Assembly: GCA_027924585.1 (NCBI GenBank)
Contig: BSBM01000877.1
Span: 7,875,501-7,939,500, forward strand
Source: Larix kaempferi
Lineage: Eukaryota; Streptophyta; Pinopsida; Pinales; Pinaceae
Reading direction: 5' to 3'
DNA length: 64,000 nt
The notes beneath the pieces were generated by a model. The model was given only the letters and a program-made list of their open reading frames with translations. It was not told the DNA's origin and did not search any database. Position numbers and translations under genes: made by a program. How positions within the stretch are numbered: position 1 is the first letter of the stretch; the number at the start of each line of letters is the position of its first letter. This document shows, piece by piece, positions 22,243-32,407 of the stretch.

Positions 22243-22498
22243 AAATTTTTCTCGCATTAAAATGCTTTTAAAATTAAATTTTGCTCTAGAAGTCTAGAAA
22301 ATACAGCGGTAAAATACTAAATCCAAGAAATTTTACTGACATTAAAATGATTTTAAAATTAAATTTTGCTCTAGAAGTCTATAAAATACAGCCGTAAAAT
22401 ACTAAATCCAAGAAATTTTGCTTGCATTAAAATGCTTTTAAAATTAAATCTTTCTCTAGAAGTCTATAAAATACAGCCGTAAAATACTAAATTCAAAA
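22243..22498. repeat. 85-bp tandem repeat, three copies
   Basis: Units start CATTAAAATG.TTTTAAAATT at 22255, 22340 and 22425, exactly 85 bases apart. Each contains CTCTAGAAGTCTA.AAAATACAGC and TAAAATACTAAAT. Copies two and three are closest. Confidence 0.94.
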
Positions 22499-22637
22499 AG
22501 ATCAGTTTTCCAAAACTAAAGTGTAAAGAATTAACATTGAATAAAATACCCATCATAATAAATCACTTGTGTTGATGCACTATGAACCCCAAAAACTTGA
22601 ATACAGGAAATAAAGGCCGACACCTTTGAACATTGAA

Positions 22638-23595
22638 TTACGATTGTAGAACGAGATGAATTGTTGCTTGTGCCCATGATGTTGTCTCTTTGACTTGGTT
22701 ATCGTCAGAAGCCATGCATTCAGCAAGAAACTCATTGTAGAAAGTTGAATTCCTGAGTACTGGTGCAATGTTATTACCAAGAGTGTCCGCAAGATCACCA
22801 AGTACACCAACAACAGATTTTGTAACACTATCGTCCATACAAACAAAGAAAGCATATGATGATAAATGTCAGTGTAGCTAAACCATATTGTATTTTAATA
22901 TTTTGACAACTACACATGTAAGTATCTTAACATTTTAGTTTGCAGTTGGATTTGAAAGGCTCCAAGTTAGTAAGGACAAAATTTAAAATAAAATAAAAAT
23001 TTCAAAAAAACAGAAAAATAAAAACAATCATGCCCCTAACCTTTCTTTATCCTGCAAGACAACCACTATGAACTGCAATATACGTACCACATATGGCATC
23101 ATTAGCTCAGGATTTGCATTCTTGAATCCTTGTAGAATTCCTGAATATGCCTAAAAAAATCCCATTTCTCAACTGATTATTGTATTTGACCATTTCATCA
23201 TCCGTGCTGCTTGTTTGGGAAACAATCTCTACTGCAGATTGAAGCATTGGCATAACATAAGCCAGATACTTCTCAAAATTCCCATCAATAGCAACAGCAA
23301 TATCCCCAAAGCATGAAAAGATTGGGGGCTTCACTGAACAGTGCAGCTGACTACTTGACAAATCTTTTAGAAGATGAGTCATAATACCATCACAAAAAAC
23401 GAAGCTTCCAAAGCATGAGAAATGTCACCCACCACACCCACTGTTACTACACAAACTTGATACTCTTCAAATTTATGGACACCCATTTCAACGTACTTAT
23501 AAAACTCTAGCATATACTTGGAAAACTCAGGATGAGTAACATAAGCAAGAGCACCTTTCTAGATGAGAAATCACCCTAACAACAAGCTTCTGAGA
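22638..23595 (-). pseudogene. Importin subunit beta-1 C-terminal pseudogene
   Basis: Importin beta carries cargo through nuclear pores and is built of HEAT repeats. The right exon (23595-23088) follows a TTTTTACAG acceptor and encodes FEEYQVCVVTVGVVGDISHA, TVGVVGDI-type HEAT residues, then SVKPPIFSCFGDIAVAI and MPMLQSAVEIVSQTSSTDDE, ending at a GTACGTA donor. A further exon (about 22850-22638) encodes MDDSVTKSVVGVLGDLADTL and FLAECMASDDNQVKETTSWA and stops near the natural C-terminus. The exon frame is broken by a TAG near 23560 and by frameshifts in T-runs near 23390 and 23150, and no upstream two thirds of the gene is found. Introns are retained, so it is a fragmentary gene copy. Confidence 0.85.
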
Positions 23596-24083
23596 CTGTA
23601 AAAATATGAAAAGTTTACACTCAGATCAGTTGAAGTTTACATAATATTTGCATGCTTTTTAGGTTTGGTTATGTATACATAAAGCTTCGACAGAGAACAT
23701 GGGATTAAAGTCCAATGGTCGCTAGGGTTTTAGCCTATTTTTTATTAATTTTGTGGTATATTAATTTCACACTATTTAAATTTGTATAAAACGTAAACTG
23801 AAACGTACAAAAAATACAAGACCGTGGTCAAATTTGCCTTTGACACGCAATTCACATTAGCTCCACAGCACAAATTTCAATAAAAACAATAAAAACAATA
23901 AAAACAAATTTTCAGAAAAAAACATTCCATGGATATACATTAGTCAGTCTAAATACTTACCTCTTGAAACGAAGAACTCCAAAAGTACAACTCATAAGTT
24001 CTTAACATAGGCTCTTTGGTATATTCAAAACTGTTATAATGAGTTACACTGATAAGCAAACTAAAACAATAAACTATTAATAT
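23596..24083. other. Intron-like or intergenic sequence
   Basis: No further importin exon or other gene is supported here. It is AT-rich with a triplicated AATAAAAAC word at 23878-23900. Confidence 0.45.
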
Positions 24084-25350
24084 TTAGTAACATGTAATAA
24101 AATAAATATATATATCATATAACAAAAATAGAGATATAGTTTAAGATACCAATCTGGGTGTGAAACTATTCTTGAAAATATACTCAGAAGTGTTACTTTT
24201 AGAAAAGACTGTTTGTGCCTCGGAGAGGTCAGTCTTCTGCAGGAACCAGCTAACCCTACAAGAGGGTGTGTACAAACCAGAGAGAGAGAAATGACTGGAG
24301 TTAATTAGGTCAATGACAGTCAATCACAGTTCATAACTCAACATAAATAAAGTCACAAAAATTATAAACTTCAACCAAGTCTTAGCATAAAATAAGTGAT
24401 TATCAGCACACCATAACTGATCATAGGTGATCAAAGTCAAGTACTCTATAAGACCAAAAATTCAACAACGCGGTATAAAAAAAATGAAGGAGGGTAAATG
24501 TTTGCATTAACCACAAGTCAAAGACAAGGTACCAAAAGTCTAATAATAACTAAATCAAGATGGAGAAGGTACAACAAGTATTTAATAATTCAATCAGTAA
24601 CAAGTAATAAAATAAACATATTGATCATATAACAATAAGAGAGGTATAGTTGAAGATCTCCACATCAACATTAAACAAAAAGTACGACAGCATAGATGTC
24701 GCTGATAATTTGTTCCATCCAAACCTACCAGGTGTACTTTTAGGTCAGCAGTATTCTTTTCTCCGAATTGTAGCTATGATTCGGAATCAAGAATACTGCT
24801 GACCTAAAAGTATACTTGATAGATTTGGATGTAAACCATTTTCAATGTTGATGCCACTACCCTCCTTATTGTCTTACAAAAAGGCATGAAAATGAGAAAA
24901 AAGACTTAAAATTATGGACTTCACCTTCAAAGAGTTCGTTACAATCACATTGATATGACGTCCCACAACCATTTCTCTTGACACCCACGAGGAGTGTTGC
25001 CAGTGGCCAAATGTGGCCAAATGTGGCCAAACAACTGTAGTATTGTATAAGAGAAAAAGTTCGATAAGGTGGTTTTAAAAAAGTTACTCAAAGAGGGTAA
25101 ATGACCCCATTAAACACAAATGAAAGATAAGGTGCCACAAGACCAATCATATCTCAATCAAGGTGGGCAAGGTACAACCAGTCATATCTCTCTCAAATGT
25201 ACAGCCGTCCAATATAGCCTAAAAGTTCATCATCATAGTATAAGGAAGGATGGTGGGATGCCAAATAAAAATATCCCTCATTTCTCTCTATTGATCAAAT
25301 AACAATAAGAGAGGTGCCATTGAAGATCTACACATCAACATTAAACCAAA
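24084..25350. repeat. Diverged direct repeats around the hairpin
   Basis: The word series GTAATAAAATAAA.AT...ATCATATAACAA.A..AGAG.TATAGTT.AAGAT occurs at 24090-24150 and 24608-24657, and in altered form (TTGATCAAATAACAATAAGAGAGGTGCC) at 25290-25350. The second and third are both preceded by GAGGGTAAATG...ATCAAG.TGG..AAGGTACAAC (24492-24573 and 25090-25179) and followed by CACATCAACATTAAAC. The unit is about 520-680 bp. The copies are diverged. Confidence 0.65.
24717..24830. other. 114-nt long hairpin, precursor-like or MITE
   Basis: The arms 24717-24758 and 24789-24830 are inverted complements over 42 bases with 4 mismatches and no gaps. The 30-base loop contains a second small inverted pair (CTCCGAAT and ATTCGGAAT). 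In either transcript orientation two of the four mismatches become G-U pairs. The arm core is TACTGCTGACCTAAAAGTA. The shape is compatible with a plant microRNA-like precursor or a short foldback transposon. No identity with a known microRNA is claimed. Confidence 0.6.
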
Positions 25351-25496
25351 AATCAGATCTGGATTGTGGGTGCAAATATAGTGCCTACAAATATAGTGCC
25401 TTGTACTATAGAAAATAAAAGCCACCTGTGTTACCTTTCAATTTAGCAATATGATCTACAGAAGCAAAATTTCAAAGTTGCAATGTTTTTTTTTTT
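25351..25496. other. Short spacer before the mirrored repeat domain
   Basis: An AT-rich spacer ending in a T-run. GTTGCAATGTTTTTTTT at 25475-25493 repeats a word found just inside the repeat domain (25573-25590). Confidence 0.4.
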
Positions 25497-26560
25497 ATTA
25501 TCACCTACTTAGTCTACCTAGTCTAGCTGGTACTCGAGTGCAATTCTTTTTTTTGCTTTATGGTTTTGCATAGTTGCAATGTTTTTTTTATTAAACTAAA
25601 TTTTATAAAAATTATTTATTTCAAAGCTCATTGGCTCTGAAATGGTGACGTAAGTCTTGGAATCGGCATCCCAAGAGCCGGCGATGCGATGCCCTGAGCG
25701 TCTGCTAGTTTGTTTAATGCATGACAGGATGTTGAAGCCACGTTGTAGAGGGCGTTGAAGCCACGTTGAGTGGTGACGTAAGTCTTGAAATGGGGGCGGT
25801 GCGAGTCTGGCCAAAATGGAGGCATTGCGGGTCTGGTCATTTGTTTAATGCATCACAAGTTGACATGACAAGGAGCAGGAGGTTGAAGTCACGTTGAAGG
25901 CAACATTCGAGTCATAAAGTCTTGAGCGGTTATGAAAGACACTTGCTAGCTCATAGCGTATTTTAGTTTGTGAGTATTGAAACGAATTGATAAGGTTTGG
26001 CTTGTGCTCGGGTGACGGTGCTCCCATGGTTTCATCTTGGCTCGGCAAAGGAGAACTTCAAGGTCGCGGATCGCGTAAATAAGAAGATAAACTTAATATC
26101 AATTCCATATATTAGGATAAGCCTCTAGTTTCACTATTCATTAAGATTATATGCATATTTAAAGTTATGGAATTTTAGTTTGGTATTCTATTTGAAAAGG
26201 CTTTGTCCCTGTGCATACATAGTGTTTTTTTTGTATGGCTATTTATGTAATAACTTTGTTGTGGATAAATTCTGTGCTAAGGTCTCGGGGCCGAAGAAAA
26301 ATCTTACATCAGTTACCTATTATGTTTATAGTCAAACACATAGATCTCTATCAATATAGTTATAGAGAAATTCACGAAGAACGATTTCTCGGTTTTGATT
26401 TTGAGTGCTTTCGTTCGGATTTGGGTTTGGGGTTTTGATTTCAGCTTGTTGTGGCATGTTTTCGTGCGGGTCAGGGGTTGGTTCGTGTCTCGATAATTTC
26501 TTTGGAGGGTTATGTAGTTCGAGTGTACTTGTGAAGCCTGAAATATAATGGAGAGTTATA

Positions 26561-27060
26561 CACTATGCCTTTGAGCTTGTTTATGATGGCACATTGGGTG
26601 GCTTGCTTAGCATTAAGCTAAAGTATATTAAATTTTTTTGCAGGCACTCAATGATTACATGAGTTATGGATTCGAACCTGGATATCTTAAGCATGATCTC
26701 GCTTAAGCATAAGTTATGCTTCCATCGTGGAGTTAATATAACCATGTCTCCACATGTGTGGCAAGGGAAGGAGCTCAAGGAAGATGATGTGTCAAATCAA
26801 CAATACTCCTTGGGATCACGATCCTGCATAAAAATATGCAGCAACATGGCCCTTAAAACCAAAATTGGACGTCCGAAAACTTGCTCATAAGATGTCAAAT
26901 AAGTCGGAAATTGATAGTAGCACCACTATTGTGATATTTGCGTTATAATCTTATCTCAAGTGCATATAATAGGTTATATAATGTATAAAGCAAGTATGCT
27001 TGTCGGAGTTTTTGACTTGATCCTTGATTTGGGATAAGTACGAACTAATGAATGCACTAA
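26561..27060 (+). other. Unique core sequence with a splice-like junction
   Basis: This lies between the mirrored arms. A TTTTTTTGCAG acceptor-like sequence ends at 26643 and is followed by 20 codons (ALNDYMSYGFEPGYLKHDLA) and a stop. It could be a captured gene fragment, but no family is recognised and chance is possible. Confidence 0.3.
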
Positions 27061-27062
27061 CA

Positions 27063-27178
27063 AATGTCCCACAATATGGGAATGTAAGTGATGGTTCAAA
27101 TACATTGTATTTTTCGTTTAAATGTCCCATAATATGGGAATGTAAATGATGGTTGAAACACATTGTATTTTTCGTTTA
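27063..27178. repeat. 58-bp tandem duplication
   Basis: AATGTCCCA.AATATGGGAATG...CATTGTATTTTTCGTTTA occurs at 27063-27120 and 27121-27178 with five or so differences. Confidence 0.9.
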
Positions 27179-27570
27179 TATAGCAGACTACACGAGCACA
27201 AGGTGACAAATCATTAATAAATAACAAGTCAAAGACATGAGAATCATTTACAAATAAATAAATAACTAAAAACATGTAAACAAAACATAGACGTATACAT
27301 ACAGACAATGAGCATATATACACAAGTTCGTAGACAAATAAACCTTGAATCTACGTGAACTAAGGCAAGAAAGGCAGAGGAATAGGCGATCGGTGAACTT
27401 GGACTTCTCCTTCTGCTACTGCTGCTGCTGCTCCTTTCTCTGTGTCTGTGTGTTTTGTTTTGTGTTCTTTGCCCAACTGACATCAAACCATGCGAGCACC
27501 AATACCCTGCCACAAGCCAAACCTTATGAATTCGTTTGAAAATTCACAAAATAAAATACGCTATGAAACC

Positions 27571-28720
27571 ATAAAACTGACTGACCAGGTGGCGCAGCAG
27601 CTGTCTTTCGTAGCCGCTCAAGATTTTATGACTTGAATGTTGGCTTCAACGTGTCTATTCAAAGTCGCTTCAACGCCCTGTTCACTGTCATGTCAATTGC
27701 TACAAGCTTTATGATGCATTAAACAAATGAGCAGACCCTGACAGCATCGCACCAATGACTCTTGGGATGCCTAGTTTAATAAAAAACAGATTATAACTAT
27801 GTAAAACCATATAGATAAAAAAAAAATAAACTCGAGTGCGAGCTAAATTAAGTAGATTAATTAATAGAGTACGAGCGATCCATATATTTCCTGCCACGCA
27901 GGATATAATAATAACAATAATAGCATGAGTATGATTGTAACTTGGCAATGTTACACTAATTAAAACCTCATTGTTAGAGACAACCTGACAAATTCTCTAG
28001 CATTGCTCGCAACCATGTCTGGAATTTGACGGGCTAAAGAACGTTTTTTCCAGTTCTTAAACCTATTTGATAGTAAAAAAAAATGCTGGTAGCTCAACGG
28101 CTACCTCCATTAACAATTTCAAACAGTTGATTCGACGTTTACAGGGTTGGCCCATGCCATAAATTTTAATAAATGGCGATCACCATTTGACAAAATAATC
28201 CAAGCAAGCAGACTTGCAGTGACCAATTCCATGCATCAACACGATAGCAGCTACAAAGGTGAATGCACAACAATAATTGACATGCCCCTGGATTTGGTAG
28301 CTGCACTGACATGCAAACATGTAGCAACAACATAGCAGGGAAGAACAACAAGCACAAAAAACGCTAGCATATAGACAAACATAGAGCAGCATGATGGGCT
28401 ATTTTTCCTTCCACTTAGACAGGGCTTGTAAAAAATAAAAACTAAATCAGATACTGCTATGAAATTAACACACAAACATTGTTCTATTCTGGCCACAAGA
28501 TAATGATAATAACATACACAAAATGCATAATGCATAGAATCAGCAGGCACACAAAAGTAAAAAATGCTACTAATAGTAATCTTATGCATGAATCAAGAAA
28601 AAATCCTAGACTTGTGAAAGAAGCATTTTGGTGCATATCAATGGTTGCCTGACGCAACGAAGATGCCTCTTCTTCCTTGCCAACAGCTATGCCGCTAGGG
28701 TTTTACGCTATTTTTTATTT
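27571..28720. other. Inner part of the repeat domain, little explained
   Basis: It holds a truncated copy of the end module (27725-27905) and about 700 bases (27930-28680) that match none of the modules I followed. No gene is supported; the short open frames are cysteine-rich artefacts. Confidence 0.4.
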
Positions 28721-29110
28721 TTTATCCACAACAAAGTTATTACATAAATAGCCATACGAAGAAAACCTATGTATGCACAGGGACAAAGCCTTTTCAGACA
28801 GAACACGAAACTAAAAACATGCAAACAAAGCATAGACATATACACACGGAGAATGAGCATATATACACAGGTTCGTAAACAATGAGCATAGACGTAAGCC
28901 TTTTTTCGGCCCCGAGACCTTAGCACAGAATTTATCCACAACAGAGTTACTACATAAATAGCCATATGAAAAAGAACTACGTATGCACAGGGACAAAGCC
29001 TTTTCAGATAGAATACGAAAGTAAAAACATATAAACAAAGCACAGACGTATACACACAGACAATGAGCATATATGCATAGGTTCATAGATAAATAAACCC
29101 TGAATCTACC
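28721..29110 (-). repeat. Two copies of the inner tandem module
   Basis: Two units carry TTATCCACAACA.AGTTA.TACATAAATAGCCATA, CTATGTATGCACAGGGACAAAGCC and GAGCATATATACACAGGTTCGTA. The junction between them is TTCGGCCCCGAGACCTTAGC (from 28916). The same unit recurs at 30225-30370 and 31145-31770. Confidence 0.8.
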
Positions 29111-31144
29111 TGAACCAAGGCAACAAACGCAGATGAATAGGCGATCCGCGACATTGGACTTCTCCTTCTGCTACTGCTGCTCGTCTCTCCGTGCAGCAAC
29201 AGGTAACAAACCCTGAATCTACCTGAACCAAGGCAACAAACGCAGACCAATACGCGATCCGCGACCTTGGACTTCTTCGCCCAACTAAGATGAAACCATG
29301 GGAGCACCGTCACCCTAGCACAAGCCAAACCTTATCAATTCGTTTCAACACTCACAAACTAAAATATGCTATGAGCTAGAAGGTGTCTTTCATAACCTCT
29401 CAATACTTTATAGCTTGAATGTTGCCTTCAACGTGGCTTCAACCTCCTGCTCCCTGTCATGTCAACCTGCCATGCATTGAACAAATGACCAGACGCGCAA
29501 TGCCCCCATTTCAAGACTCACGTCACCACTCAACGTGGCTTGAACGCCCTCTACAACGTGGCTTCAACATCCTGTCATGCATTAAACAAATGAGCAGACA
29601 CTGACAGCATCGAACCGCCGGCTCTTGGTGTGCCAATTCCGACACCTACGTGACCATTTCACAGCAAATGAGCTTTGAAATAAATAATTTTTATAAAATT
29701 TAGTTTAATAAAAAAAAACATTGCAACTATGTAAAACCATATAGCTAAAAAAAAATTGAACTCGAATACGAGCTAGACTAGGTAGACTAGGTAGGTGATA
29801 ATAGGGTACAACGTGGCTTCAACATCCTGTCATGCATTAAACAAACGAGCAGACGCTGACGGCATCGCACCGCCGGCTCTTGGGATGTTGATTCCAAGAC
29901 TTACGATTCCAAGACTTACCTCACCATTTCAGAGCCAATGAGCTTCGAAATAAATAATTTTTATAAAATTTAGTTTAATAAGAAAAACATTGCAACTATG
30001 TAAAACCATATAGAAAAAGAAAAAATTGCACTCGAGTACGCAGGACATAATAATTTTATTAACTAAATATTATTATCTTAAAAATATCTTAATTAAAAAA
30101 AAGACACATTGTTATGAAATTTAAACATTACATTAAACTAAATTAAATATTCAATGCAACATACTTTATCTCATCCTAAGAATCCCATACTTCGATTAAG
30201 TTGCAGCTAAAGTCTATAACATAATCCCATACGAAAAAAAACTATGTATGCACAGGGAGAAAGCCCTTTCAAACAGAATACAAAACTAAAAGAATGTAAA
30301 CAAAGCATAGACGTATACACACAGACAATGAGCATATATGCAGAGGTTCGTAGATAAATAAACCCTGGATCTACCTGAACTAAGGCAATAAACGCAGACG
30401 AATAGCTGGTCCGCGACGTTGCACTTCTCCTTCTGCTGCTACCCGCTCTCTCCGTGCACGAACAGCTAAGAAACCCTGAATCTACCTGAACCAAGCCAAC
30501 AAACGCTGACAAAAACGCAATCCCCGACCATGGACTTCTCCTTCGCCCAACCAAGATGAAACCATGGGAGGACCGTCAGCCTGGCACAAGCCAAACCTTA
30601 TCAATTCGTTTCAATACTCACAAACTAAAATACGGTATGAGCTAGCAGGTGTCTTTCAAGACTTTATGCCTCGAATGTTTGGCTTCAACGTGGCTTCAAC
30701 CTGTTGCTCCCTGTCATGTCAACCTGCCATGCATTAAACAAATGACCAGACCCGCACCGCCCCCATTTCAAGACTTACGTCACCACTCAACGTGGCTTCA
30801 ACGCCCTCTACAACGTGGCTTCAACATCCTATCATCCATTAAACAAACGAGCAGACGCTGACGGCATACACTCCAACTACATAACCCTCCAAAGAAATTG
30901 CCGACACACGAATCAACCCCTGACCCGCACGAAAACACGCCACAGGAAGCTGAAATCAAAACCCCAAACCCAAATCCGAACGAAAGCACTCAAAATCAAA
31001 ACCGAGGAATCGTTCTTCGTAAATTTATCCTAAAAACGGTCCATGGAAGCTACAAAACCGACAGCATTCCTTTATGCTGACAACCTTCTCGCTCTTGAGT
31101 AAACCGCGCACTGAACTCAAAGCTTTGCAACTCCATTTACGCTA

Positions 31145-31770
31145 TTCTCTTCGGCCCCGAGACCTTAGCAAAGAATTTATCCACAACAAAGTTATTACAT
31201 AAATAGCCATTCGAAAAAACAAACTATGTATGCACAGGAACAAAGCATTTTCAGACAACACGAAACTAAAAACCTGTAAACAAAGCATAGACGCATACAC
31301 ATAGAAAATGAGCATATATACACAGGCTCGTAGAGAATGAGCATAGACGTAAGCGTTTTCTTCGGCCCCGAGACCTTAGCAAACAATTTATCCACAACAA
31401 AGTTATCACATAAATAGCCATACGAAGAAAACCTATGTGTGCACAGGGACAAAGCCTTTTCAGATAGAATATGAAACTAAAAACATGTAAACAAACCATA
31501 GACATATACACACAGAGAATGAGCATATATACACAGGTTCGTAAAGAATGAGAATAGACGTAAGCCTTTTCTTCGGCCCCGAGACCTCAGCACAGAATTT
31601 ATCCACAACAAAGTTATTACATAAATAGGCATACGAAAAAAAACTATGTATGCACAGGAACAAATCCTTTTCAGACAGAATACGAAACTAAAAACATCTA
31701 AACAAAGCATAGACGTATACACACAGACAGAGCATATATGCACGGGTTTGTTGATAAATAAACCCTGAAT
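31145..31770 (-). repeat. Tandem array of the roughly 200-220 bp module, three copies
   Basis: CGGCCCCGAGACCT recurs at 31152, 31373 and 31574, giving periods of 221 and 201 bases. Each unit contains TTATCCACAACAAAGTTAT and a GAGCATATAT word. Translating the units on the minus strand gives repeated cysteine/valine-rich open frames that are not genes. Confidence 0.88.
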
Positions 31771-32407
31771 CTACCTCAACTAAGGCAACAAACAGAGACG
31801 AATAGACGAACCGCGACGTTGGACTTCTCCTTCTGCTGCTGCTGCTCCTCTCTTCGTGCACGAACAGCTAAGAAGCCCTGAACTACCTCAACCAAGGCAA
31901 CAAACGCAGACAAATACGCGATCCCCGACCCTGAATTTCTCCTCCGCCCAACCAAACTTTATCAATTCGTTTCAATACTCACAAACTACAATACGCTATG
32001 AGCTAGCAGGTGTTTTTCATACCCGCTCAAGACTTTATGCCTCGAATGTCGGCTTCAACGTGGCTTCAACCTGCTGCTCCCTGTCATGTCAACCTGCCAT
32101 GCATTAAACAAATGCCCAGACCTGCATTGCCCCCATTTCAAGACTTACGTCACCACTCAACGTGGCTTCAACATCCTGTCATGCATTAAACAAACGAGCA
32201 GACGCTGATGGCATCACACCGCCGGCTCTTGGGATGCCGATTCCAAGACTTACGTCACCATTTCATAGCCAATGAGCTTTGAAATAAATAATTTTAATAA
32301 AATTCAGTTTAATAAAAAAAACATTGCAACTATGTAAAACCATATAGCAAAAAAAAGATTTGCACTCGAGTACCAGCTAGACTAGGTAGACTAGGTAGGT
32401 GATAATA

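Larger units (their letters stand above)
25497..32407. mobile_element. Mosaic inverted-repeat domain, possible foldback/Mutator-like element
   Basis: The left end TATTATCACCTACTTAGTCT reads inward on the plus strand. The right end is its inverted complement at about 32405 (AGACTAGGTAGGTGATAATA). Modules follow in the same inward order from both ends: an end module with ACTCGAGTGCAA, TTTCAAAGCTCATTGGCT and GGTGACGTAAGTCTTGGAAT; a GCCACGTTG module; a GAAACGAATTGATAAGG module; a module ending CGGGGCCGAAGAAAA; and a GGTTTTGATTTTGAGTG module. The left arm is single copy (25497-26560). The right side holds several copies of each module (27200-32407), all inverted relative to the left. No transposase is seen. 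No target duplication is visible at these ends, so the exact element limits are unsure. Confidence 0.62.

Noticed and set aside
27096-31743. Many similar minus-strand open frames of 60-120 residues rich in Cys, Val and Tyr (words such as MLIVCVYTSMLCLHVFSF).
   Set aside because: They are translations of the tandem module at 28.7-31.8 kb and recur with it. The composition is that of AT/GT repeats, and no protein-like conservation beyond the DNA repeat is seen.
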